Shown here: positions 56,635-64,000 of the stretch, one piece after another
How the letters are laid out: each line of letters opens with the position of its first letter
Numbering within the stretch: the first letter of the stretch is position 1
Assembly: GCF_900142575.1 (NCBI RefSeq)
Contig: NZ_FRBI01000021.1
Coordinates: forward strand, 63,459 to 127,458
DNA from: Actinacidiphila paucisporea
GTDB taxonomy: Bacteria > Actinomycetota > Actinomycetes > Streptomycetales > Streptomycetaceae
Direction of reading: 5' to 3'
Length of the DNA: 64,000 nt
Notes under the pieces: model-generated
Seen by the model: the letters and a program-made list of their open reading frames with translations, nothing else
The model's database searches: none
What the model was told of the DNA's origin: nothing
Program-made: the position numbers and the translations under genes

Positions 56635-59600
56635 GTGACGCAAGGGGACGCCGGCGGCGCGCAAAGCGAACTGTCGGTACGGCTGTTGGGGCCGCTGCGG
56701 GCCTTCGTGGGCGAGCGGGAGCTGGCGCTGGGGCCGCCGTTGCAACGCGCGATCTTCGCCGTGCTGGCGGTCCGCCGCAACCAGGTCGTCTACAGCTCGG
56801 AGCTGATCGACGCGGTGTGGGGCGAGGAACTGCCCGGGCGGCCGGACGGCGGGGTGCACACGTACGTGGCCGGGCTGCGGCGGGCGCTGGAGCCGGTACG
56901 TGCGCCGCGTTCCCCCGGCCGCTACGTGGAGTCGCACCCGTCCGGCTACCGGCTGCGCCTGCTGGGGGAGGCCACCGACCTGGCCAGCTTCGAACGGCTG
57001 CGGGACCAGGGCCGCGTGCGCGTAAGGCCGGGCACACGGCGGCGGCGGAGCGGCTGCTCACCGAGGCGCTCGACCTGTTCGACGGGACCGTGCTCGGTGG
57101 TGTCCCGGGGCCGTTCGCCGAGTCGCAACGCTCCTGGCTCGACGAGCAGCGGCTGTCGCTCGCCGAGGACCGGATCGACATCCTGCTGGCCCGGAACCGG
57201 TGCGACGACGCGATCGGCGGCGCACGGCTGCTGACCGGCGCGCAACCGCTACGCGAACGCCCCTGGGCGCAACTGATGCTGGCGCTGTACCGCGACGGGC
57301 GGCAGTCCGAGGCGCTGGCGGCGTACGGGCAGGCACGCGCCGCCTCCACAGAAGTCCTGGGACTCGACCCGGGTCCGCTGCTGGCCGGGTTACGGCAGCG
57401 CATCGTGGTGGCGGATCCGGGGCTGCTGGCGGACACGGCGGATGCCCCGCAGCCGGCGGAGCCCTACGGCGGGTGGGAGGAGGCCGAGGCGGGGCGCCGG
57501 CGGGTCAATCTGCCCCGCGACTGCTACCACTTCGTGGGACGGGCCCACGAGGTGGACCGGATCGTGGCCGCCGCCGGATACGGGGTGTGCGCGATCGACG
57601 GGATGGCGGGGGTGGGCAAGTCCGCGCTGGCCGTGCACGTGGCCGGGCTGCTGGAGCAGCGGTATCCCGATGTGCGGCTGCACATCGATCTGCACGGGCA
57701 CACCCCGGGGCAGCGGCCGGTGGCCGCCGCGGCGGCCCTGGAGAAACTGCTGCTCGCGGTGGGCGTGCCGGGCGACCGGATCCCGGCCGCGACCGACGAC
57801 CGGGCAGCCGCCTGGCGGGCCCATCTGGACGGGCGCCGCGCCCTGCTGGTGCTGGACAACGCCGTCGACGCGGGCCAGGTACGCCCGTTGCTGCCGGGCT
57901 CCGCCTCCTCGCTGGTGCTCATCACCTCGCGCCGCCGGCTGTCGGGGCTGGACGCGGGCGAGTCGCTGAGCCTGGGTGTGCTGCCGTACTCCGACGCGCT
58001 GGGGCTCTTCGCCGCGGTGGCGGGGGAGTCCAGGGCCGCGCGAGAACCGGCCGCGGCCGGCGAGGTCGTACGGGCCTGCGGCCTGCTGCCGCTGGCCGTG
58101 CAGATCGCCGCGGCCCGCCTCAGGCACCGCCCGGCGTGGAGCGTGGCGCACTTACGGGACCGGCTGGCCGACGAGGACCGCAGGCTGGACGAGTTGACCG
58201 CGCAGGAACGCAGTGTCGCGGTGGCCTTCTCCCTCTCGTACCACTCGCTGGACGCCGAACGGCAGTGGATGTTCCGGCTGTTGGGCTTCTTCCCGGGCGC
58301 GGAGATCGGACTCTCCGCCGCGGCGGCGCTGTACGGGGAGGTAGCGGCCGCGCCGGGGCCCGTATCGGCGGCGCCCGGCGGATCGGCGCCGGACGCGGCC
58401 GCGTCCGGGCTCGTACCGGCGGCGCCCGACCACGCGCTTCCCGGCCGCCCGGCCCTCGGCGCACCGGCTTCCACGGCGACGGACCCCGGCCGCCCGGGGC
58501 CCCGCGCCGCCGCGATCAGGGCCGCGCCCACCGGCCCGGCCGACCTCGCACACGCCGACCGCCTGCTGCAGGACCTCGTGGACTGCCAGTTGCTGGACGA
58601 GCCACGGCCCGGGCGCTACCGGCTGCACGATCTGCTGAGCGTGTACGCGGCGCGTGAGTGCGAGCGGACCGACGGCGAGCCAGAACGCCGGTCGGCGCTC
58701 GGGCGGTTGCTGGACTTCTACCTGGCCACGGTGGACGGCGCGGAGGAACTCCTGCGCCCGTAGCGGCTGGACGGGCGGACGCGGCCGGTCCGGCGGCCGG
58801 TGAGCGGTTCGCGGACCGGACGGCGGCGCTGGCCTGGCTGGACGGTGAACGCGGCACGTTCGCACCGCTGATCCGCGCCGCCGCGCAAGGCGATCACCAC
58901 CGGCACGCCTGGCAACTCGCCCGCTGCCTGTGGGGCTTCTTCGAGTCCCGCGGCCACTGGGCGGATTGGATCGCCTGCCACGAACTGGCCCTGCCCAGCG
59001 CCCGCCTGCTCGGTGACCGGCTCGCGCAGGCCCGGCTGCTGGTCGGCCTCGGCGTCGCCGAACACGACATGCGGCGGTACGAGACGGCGGTCGGCCACTA
59101 CCGGTCCGCGCTCGCCCTGATGCGTGAGACCGGCTTCCGCAGCGGCGAGGCCGGCGTGCTGACCAATCTGGGCAACACCTTCCGCCGGATGGGCCGTTTG
59201 CCGGAGTCCATCGACTGCCAGGAGCGGTCGCTGGAGACCTGCCGGGCGATCGGCGACCGGGCGGGGGAGGGCATCGCGCTGGCCAATCTCGGCGAGCTGT
59301 ACCGCGACGCCGGGCTGCTCGCCGACAGCGTCACCGCGCAGGAACAGGCACTGGCGATGTTCCACCAGTGGGGCGAGCGGCGCCTGGAGGGCAGCGTGCT
59401 GGACGGCCTGGCCCGCACCTACCTGGCGCTGGGCGACAGCGAGCAGGCACTCGCGTACGGCAGCCAGGCGCTGGTGTGCCGCCGCGGGTCGGGCGACCGG
59501 TCGGGCGAGGCGGAGACGCTGGACTGCCTCGGCGACATCCAACTGCGCGGCGGACGCCCGGAGTCGGCCGGCGCCTACTGGCGTCAGGCACTGGTCATCG

Positions 59601-59659
59601 CGGAGGAGCTGGGTGCTCCGGCGGCGGAGGAGATACGCGCGCGGCTCGCGTCGCTGTGA
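56635..59659 (+). pseudogene. AfsR/SARP-type regulator interrupted by two apparent frameshifts
   Basis: Three frames together give one SARP-NB-ARC-TPR protein of about 1,007 codons. Frame 1 from GTG 56635: winged helix SVRLLGPLRAFVGERELALGPPLQRAIFAVLAVRRNQVVYSSELIDAVW. Near 57015-57025 it jumps to a second frame: BTAD region, then NB-ARC with P-loop GMAGVGKSALA and ALLVLDNA. That frame stops at TAG 58761-58763, while the TPR region (ERFADRTAALAWLDGERGTF... to RARLASL) continues in a third frame. Each break fits one missing base. TTA codons lie at 57390-57392 and 58152-58154. It is either a true pseudogene or sequencing errors. Confidence 0.8.
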
Positions 59660-59784
59660 GGGCGGACGCGTGCGGGGCACGACCGGGGCGCGCAGCCTCA
59701 GCGGAGGCGTGCAGAGACCCTCCAGAGCACGTCCAGAAAGGCGACGCACGCTGAGGGCAGCCAACGAACACAAGGGAGCCCACC

Positions 59785-60195
59785 ATGGAACAGCCCACCT
59801 CAACACCCCGTCGCCTTTCCCGGATCCGCCGCTCGCCCGTCCTGCGCACCGCCGCCCTGGCCGGTGCTCTGGCCGCGCTCGTCGCCACGGCCGGCGTCAC
59901 CACGGCGGCTTCCGCGGCCCCGGCTGGCGGCGCCACCAAGCACGCCCCGAAGGCGGCCCAGCCGCTGCACGCGATCGCGCCGACATTGCTGGGCGGGCCG
60001 GTGAGTGTGCCGCCGGGCGGCCACGGGAGCGCGTTCGTGGTCTGCCCTGGTGTGCTGCCGTCAGGTGGCGGCGGCAAGACCAGCGGGTACGACATGTTCT
60101 TCACCGACTCGTACGCCGATGGGCTCATCTGGTACGTGCGAGCGACGAACACCGGTACGACGACGCAGACCCTCACGGCCTTCGCGGTCTGCTAG
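59785..60195 (+). CDS. Small secreted protein of unknown function
   Basis: 136 residues. Signal peptide: basic RRLSRIRRSP, hydrophobic core TAALAGALAALVATAGV, cleavage near AASAAPAGG. The mature part has VSVPPGGHGSAFVVCPGVLPSGGGGKTSGYDMFFTDSYADGLIWYVRATNTGTTTQTLTAFAVC, with two Cys likely in a disulfide. It is a conserved-looking actinobacterial secreted type without known function. A well-placed AAGGGAG precedes the ATG. It follows the AfsR-like gene by 125 bp and could be its target. Confidence 0.7.
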   Translation: MEQPTSTPRRLSRIRRSPVLRTAALAGALAALVATAGVTTAASAAPAGGATKHAPKAAQPLHAIAPTLLGGPVSVPPGGHGSAFVVCPGVLPSGGGGKTSGYDMFFTDSYADGLIWYVRATNTGTTTQTLTAFAVC

Positions 60196-60268
60196 AGGAC
60201 CGCGGTCTGCTGGAGGACGTCGTCCAGCCGACAGCTGCGGTCCTCGCGATGCCCGGGGCGTGAACGAC

Positions 60269-60314
60269 GGGCCGGCCGCCGCGGATGCTCATCCCGCGGA
60301 GGGCGGCCCGGCCC
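60269..60314. terminator. Hairpin between the small secreted protein and MFS genes
   Basis: GGGCCGGCCGCC (60269-60280) pairs with GGCGGCCCGGCCC (60302-60314) with one bulge, and the inner CCGCGG segments extend it. It lies between two converging stops. Confidence 0.6.
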
Positions 60315-60342
60315 TTCTTCGCATGCCGTCGAGCGGCAGGCG

Positions 60343-61638
60343 TCACAACAGCTCGGGTGCACTCTCCCGGACGGGATCGGCGGATGCCGGCTGATCAGGA
60401 CCGCCGGCCGGGGCGGCGGCACGCAGCGCCGCTTCGACCCGGCGGTTGCCGGTCATGGATGCCGTGACGGCCGTCATCGCCAGGAGGAGGACGGCGGCGG
60501 CGTAGAGCGGGGTGCGGATGTCGTAGGTGGTGGCCAGCCAGCCGCCGAGGAAGGCCCCGACGGGGGCGGCGCACATGGCCAGCATGCGGGAGGTGGAGGC
60601 GACCCGGCCCATGAGGTGGGGCGGCACGATCGCCTGCCGCAGGGACGGCCCGATCACCATCGTGGCGCCCATACCGGCCCCGCAGACGGCGAGCGCCAGC
60701 CCGGCCGCGTAAGGGTTCGGGGAAGCGGCGAGGCCCAGGATGGCAAGCCCCTCGACGGCAGCTGTGCAGGTCAGCGCGGTGCCGGTGCCGAGCCGTCGGC
60801 CGAGGGAGGAGGCGACGCCTGCGCCGAGCAGACCGCCGGTGGCCTCCGCCGTGAGGAGCAGGCCGAAGCCGTAGGTGTCGATGCCGAGGCGTTCGCGCGC
60901 GAAGAGGGCGAGCACGGTCTCCACGGCGAGGAAGGCGACGTTCCCGACCGCCGGGCGCAGCGCGAGCCCGAGCAGCAACCGGTCCCGGAAGACGTACGAG
61001 GCCCCGGCCCGCGCCTGCTGAAGCAGCGACTCGCGGGCCTCCGGCACGGGCCGGGGCATGGCGGGCAGCGACCGTACGAGCATTGCGGAGAGCGCGAACG
61101 AGACCGCGTCGGCGAGCAGCGGGACCGCCCGCCCGAGGGCGAGCAGGGCACTGCCCGCAGGCGGACCGGCGAAGCCGGACGCGGCGGTCTGGGCGCCGCG
61201 CAGGCGGGAGTTGGCGCGTTCCAGGAGCGCGGGGTCGCGGCCGAGCAGGTCCGGCAGGTAGGCCGTGGCGGCCGTGTCGAAGAAGAGCCCGCCGAGGCCG
61301 AGGACGAAGGCGACGGCGGCGAGCAGCGGAATGCTCAGCACGTCGAGCGCGGCCGCCGCCGCCGGTATCGCGAGCAGCACCGCACGCGCCGCGTCCATGA
61401 CCCACATCGTGCGCCGGCGGTCCCAGCGGTCCACCAGCGCACCGCCGAGCACCCCGAAGAGCAGCCACGGCAGAGTTCCGGCGGCCGTGACGACGGCGAG
61501 CGCCATCGGGTCGCGCGTCAACGTCAAGGCGATCAGCGGCAGCGCGGCATGCGACACCCCGTCACCGAGCGAGGACACCGTCTGCGCCGTCCACAGCCGT
61601 CCGAACCCGGTCGGCAACTTCTGCATCCCTGTGGTCAC
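60343..61638 (-). CDS. MFS exporter, DHA3/enterobactin-exporter type
   Basis: 431 residues from GTG 61636-61638. Twelve predicted helices. Motif A-like GGALVDRWDRRRTMWVMDAARAV lies between helices 2 and 3. FGRLWTAQTVSSLGDGVSHAALPLIALTLTRDP and AYLPDLLGRDPALLERANSRLRGAQTAASGFAGPPAGSALLALG are typical of MFS_3 proteins. Its start overlaps the regulator stop (GTGA), so the pair forms one operon. The substrate, probably a drug or siderophore, is unknown. Confidence 0.88.
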   Translation of the reverse strand: MTTGMQKLPTGFGRLWTAQTVSSLGDGVSHAALPLIALTLTRDPMALAVVTAAGTLPWLLFGVLGGALVDRWDRRRTMWVMDAARAVLLAIPAAAAALDVLSIPLLAAVAFVLGLGGLFFDTAATAYLPDLLGRDPALLERANSRLRGAQTAASGFAGPPAGSALLALGRAVPLLADAVSFALSAMLVRSLPAMPRPVPEARESLLQQARAGASYVFRDRLLLGLALRPAVGNVAFLAVETVLALFARERLGIDTYGFGLLLTAEATGGLLGAGVASSLGRRLGTGTALTCTAAVEGLAILGLAASPNPYAAGLALAVCGAGMGATMVIGPSLRQAIVPPHLMGRVASTSRMLAMCAAPVGAFLGGWLATTYDIRTPLYAAAVLLLAMTAVTASMTGNRRVEAALRAAAPAGGPDQPASADPVRESAPELL

Positions 61639-62171
61639 TTGGAGCCCTCCTCGGCCTGCTCGCGCGGTGCGGGGTGGAAGAGTGCGAAGACGAGTGACGC
61701 GTCCGGCAGCGACGGGTCGGACAGCTCCCGGTACTCATCCGCCAGCGCCTGCAGCCGCGCTCCCAGCTGCGCGAACTGCTCCTCGGTGAGCCGCAGATGC
61801 GCCATCCGCACGTGCCGCTCGTCCACCCGCGACGCCTCCAGGTCCGCCACCGCATGGCGCATCAGCACATCCGGGCCGCCCTCGCCCGGATCCGGCAGCG
61901 CGATCGCCCGCGCGGCCATCGCGTAATACCGCTCGGTGACACCCCGGACCTTCCGCGTCCGTACCACCTTCACCAGGCCGGCCCGCTCCAACAGCCGTAC
62001 GTGGTAGCTGGAGCTGCCCTTCGCAAGGCCCACCCGCTCGGCGATCTGCGTGATCGTCGCGGGCTCGAAGCGGAGCACGGCCATGATCCGGTGGCGCGTG
62101 AGGTTGGAGACGGCGCGCAGCTGCTCGTCAGTGGTGACGTGAAACGTCTCGGGAAGATCGTCGGTAGGCAT
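61635..62171 (-). CDS. ArsR-like winged-helix regulator of the exporter
   Basis: 178 residues from ATG 62169-62171. HTH: QLRAVSNLTRHRIMAVLRFEPATITQIAERVGLAKGSSSYHVRLLERAGLVKVVRTRKVRGVTERYYAMAARAIAL, the layout of ArsR/HTH_20 regulators. The C-terminal helical part (VDERHVRMAHLRLTEEQFAQLGARLQALADEY) is for dimerisation or ligand binding. It has no arsenic-type CxC metal site in the helix. The operator at 62176-62203 begins 5 bp upstream, so autorepression is likely, and the exporter is translationally coupled. Confidence 0.85.
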   Translation of the reverse strand: MPTDDLPETFHVTTDEQLRAVSNLTRHRIMAVLRFEPATITQIAERVGLAKGSSSYHVRLLERAGLVKVVRTRKVRGVTERYYAMAARAIALPDPGEGGPDVLMRHAVADLEASRVDERHVRMAHLRLTEEQFAQLGARLQALADEYRELSDPSLPDASLVFALFHPAPREQAEEGSK

Positions 62172-62175
62172 GCGA

Positions 62176-62203
62176 GCAATGGTCAACGATTCTTGACCAT
62201 TGC
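62176..62203. promoter_or_regulatory. Palindrome GCAATGGTCAA-N6-TTGACCATTGC
   Basis: Perfect 11-bp arms with spacer CGATTC, directly upstream of the ArsR-like start. Position and symmetry mark it as the operator for the regulator/exporter operon. Confidence 0.78.
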
Positions 62204-62512
62204 GCAAGGGGTGCCCGCAGGAACCTCCGGGACCGGACCTGGGCGCAGGTCGCCGCCCGCACAGGGGCTCTGGCAGGGCGCGCCGCGCCCGCGGGGCGCG
62301 GCCCACGCGGGTCACCGGGCTCGTGGCCGGAAGGAGCGGCCGCGGTACCCGAGCCCACGCCCCGGCGTCACACAAGCGGATTTCCGCCGTGGCGCTCGGG
62401 AATACACAGTCCCTCTATCGGCTGAAACGGCGGCGTGCCTGCGGCGGGAACGGGCGTGGCGCCGAGAGCCTGCTCGCATGCTGACAATCTTTGTGCCGAG
62501 GCGGAGCGGAAC
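62204..62512. other. Intergenic region before ctaD
   Basis: About 310 bp with no credible gene. It holds short GC-rich inverted runs (for example GCGCGCCGCGCCCGCGGGGCGCGG, split around 62278-62300) and an AT-richer stretch (AATACACAGTCCCTCTATCGG) about 100 bp upstream of ctaD that may contain its promoter. Confidence 0.4.
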
Positions 62513-64000
62513 GTGACGAACAGCTCCACCGAAAGCCGCGCCGACCTCGAAGACACCTATGCGGACGAAGTACCGGCCAAGCGCAAGCGGCCGGGCAGTC
62601 TGATCGTCTATTGGGCGGGAAGCACCGATCATAAGACGATCGGCACGATGTACCTGACGACATCGTTCGCCTTCTTCCTCGTCGCCGGCGTCATGGCACT
62701 GCTCATGCGCGCCGAACTCGCGCGCCCCGGAACCCAGTTCCTGTCGAACGAGCAGTACAACCAGGCCTTCACGATGCACGGCACCGCGATGCTGCTGATG
62801 TTCGCGACACCGCTGTTCGCCGGTTTCACCAACTGGATCATGCCGCTGCAGATCGGCGCGCCCGACGTCGCCTTTCCGCGGCTGAACATGTTCGCCTACT
62901 GGCTCTACCTGTTCGGCTCGCTGATCGCGATCGGCGGCTTCGTCACCCCGCAGGGCGCCGCCGACTTCGGCTGGTTCGCCTACTCGCCCCTGTCCAGCGC
63001 GGTCAACTCGCCCGGTGTCGGCGGGGACATGTGGGTGATGGGTCTGGCGCTGTCCGGCTTCGGCACCATTCTCGGTGCCGTCAATTTCACCACCACGATC
63101 ATCTGCATGCGCGCACCCGGCATGACGATGTTCCGCATGCCGATTTTCGTGTGGAACGTCCTTCTGACATCCGTCCTGGTGCTGCTCGCCTTCCCCGTGC
63201 TGGCGGGGGCGCTGCTGGCGCTGGAAGCCGACCGCAAATTCGGCGCGCACGTCTTCGACGCCGCGAACGGCGGACCACTGCTGTGGCAGCACCTCTTCTG
63301 GTTCTTCGGCCACCCGGAGGTGTACATCATCGCCCTGCCGTTCTTCGGCATCGTCACCGAGATCATCCCGGTCTTCAGCCGCAAGCCGGTCTTCGGCTAC
63401 ATCGGCCTGGTCGCGGCGACCATCTCCATCGCGGGCCTTTCCGTGACGGTGTGGGCGCACCACATGTACGTGACCGGCGGTGTGCTGCTGCCGTTCTTCT
63501 CCTTCATGACCTTCCTGATCGCGGTGCCGACAGGCGTGAAGTTCTTCAACTGGATCGGCACCATGTGGAACGGGTCGCTGAGTTTCGAGACCCCGATGCT
63601 CTGGGCGGTCGGATTCCTGATCACCTTCGCCTTCGGCGGTCTGACCGGTGTGATCCTGGCGGCGCCGCCGCTGGACTTCCACGTGTCCGACTCGTATTTC
63701 GTCGTGGCGCACTTCCACTACGTGGTCTTCGGCACCGTCGTCTTCGCGATGTTCGCCGGATTCCACTTCTGGTGGCCGAAGATGACCGGCAAGATGCTCG
63801 ACGAACGGCTCGGGAAGATCACCTTCTGGACCCTCTTCATCGGCTTCCACGGCACCTTCCTCGTCCAGCACTGGCTGGGCGCCGAGGGCATGCCGCGCCG
63901 GTACGCCGACTACCTGGCCGCGGACGGCTTCACGACGCTGAACACCGTCTCGACCATCAGTTCGTTCCTGCTCGGCCTGTCGATTCTTCCGTTCCTCTAC
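62513..64000 (+). CDS. ctaD: Cytochrome c oxidase subunit I, aa3-type, 3' end beyond window
   Basis: The frame is open from GTG 62513 (GGAG 6 nt upstream) to the window end, 496 codons. It is the haem-copper catalytic subunit. Haem ligand His89 (TMHGTAM); D-channel Asp118 (IGAPDVAFPRLN); CuB ligands His267 with cross-linked Tyr271 (GHPEVY, Glu269) and His316/His317 (VWAHHMYVTGG); K-channel Lys343 (PTGVKFFNW); haem ligands His400 and His402 (VAHFHYVVFG). All functional residues are present. No ctaC lies upstream; the neighbour is an unrelated regulator/exporter operon, so this may be a second, isolated copy rather than the one in the main qcr/cta cluster. Confidence 0.95.
   Translation, partial: MTNSSTESRADLEDTYADEVPAKRKRPGSLIVYWAGSTDHKTIGTMYLTTSFAFFLVAGVMALLMRAELARPGTQFLSNEQYNQAFTMHGTAMLLMFATPLFAGFTNWIMPLQIGAPDVAFPRLNMFAYWLYLFGSLIAIGGFVTPQGAADFGWFAYSPLSSAVNSPGVGGDMWVMGLALSGFGTILGAVNFTTTIICMRAPGMTMFRMPIFVWNVLLTSVLVLLAFPVLAGALLALEADRKFGAHVFDAANGGPLLWQHLFWFFGHPEVYIIALPFFGIVTEIIPVFSRKPVFGYIGLVAATISIAGLSVTVWAHHMYVTGGVLLPFFSFMTFLIAVPTGVKFFNWIGTMWNGSLSFETPMLWAVGFLITFAFGGLTGVILAAPPLDFHVSDSYFVVAHFHYVVFGTVVFAMFAGFHFWWPKMTGKMLDERLGKITFWTLFIGFHGTFLVQHWLGAEGMPRRYADYLAADGFTTLNTVSTISSFLLGLSILPFLY

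Overview
The window is very GC-rich, with strongly G/C-biased third codon positions, many GTG starts, GGAG-type ribosome sites and ATGA/GTGA stop-start overlaps. It also carries a CebR-type cellulose operator, a SARP/AfsR-type regulator with TTA codons and many TetR genes. All of this points to a chromosome of Streptomyces or a close relative (Streptomycetaceae). No tRNA, rRNA, CRISPR array or prophage was seen. The content is catabolic and regulatory accessory chromosome.

Layout. 1-2927: end of an error-prone polymerase (DnaE2 type) overlapping a Y-family-like partner that lacks the catalytic N-terminus. 3071-6449: secreted lipase, cupin, MarR regulator, a methyltransferase-NUDIX fusion and a short GntR regulator. 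6447-6640: a non-coding element with perfect terminal inverted repeats; a relative lies at 14202-14390. 6721-9801: AAA ATPase, a small orphan and a Type ISP-like protein. 9816-11932: homogentisate dioxygenase with a GntR gene behind a long palindrome. 11945-15741: esterase, drug exporter and two TetR genes. 15877-25020: molybdenum oxidoreductase, aldehyde and alcohol dehydrogenases, DUF402 protein, TetR, acyl-CoA dehydrogenase, TetR, MaoC hydratase. 25088-32316: LLM oxidoreductase, XRE regulator, methyltransferase, large secreted penicillin-acylase-family enzyme, serine hydrolase.

32489-39189 is the most coherent metabolic block. An SDR, acyl-CoA ligase, TetR and quinone-oxidoreductase operon converges on an operon of an ACAD10/11-like acyl-CoA dehydrogenase and an APH-like kinase. 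Both operons have related operators upstream. The gene set resembles the split kinase/dehydrogenase route for 4-hydroxyacyl-CoA known from the Pseudomonas levulinate (lva) pathway and human ACAD10/11. 39261-43615 holds glucarate dehydratase and a gluconate permease/kinase/repressor set.

43779-52710 holds two DUF202 membrane proteins, NUDIX, AtuA-like protein, pirin, a secreted GH9 cellulase behind a CebR box, a decayed repeat-protein gene and a sortase-anchored wall protein. 52978-60195 is rich in decay: an SDR pseudogene beside a TetR gene, and an AfsR-like regulator broken by two apparent frameshifts and carrying two TTA codons. The window closes with an ArsR-like regulator/MFS pair and the open start of a cytochrome c oxidase subunit I gene that runs off the end.

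Several transcription units carry matching palindromes or repeats upstream, so regulator-target pairs can be proposed from sequence alone. All functions are inferred from recognisable motifs; no database search was run.
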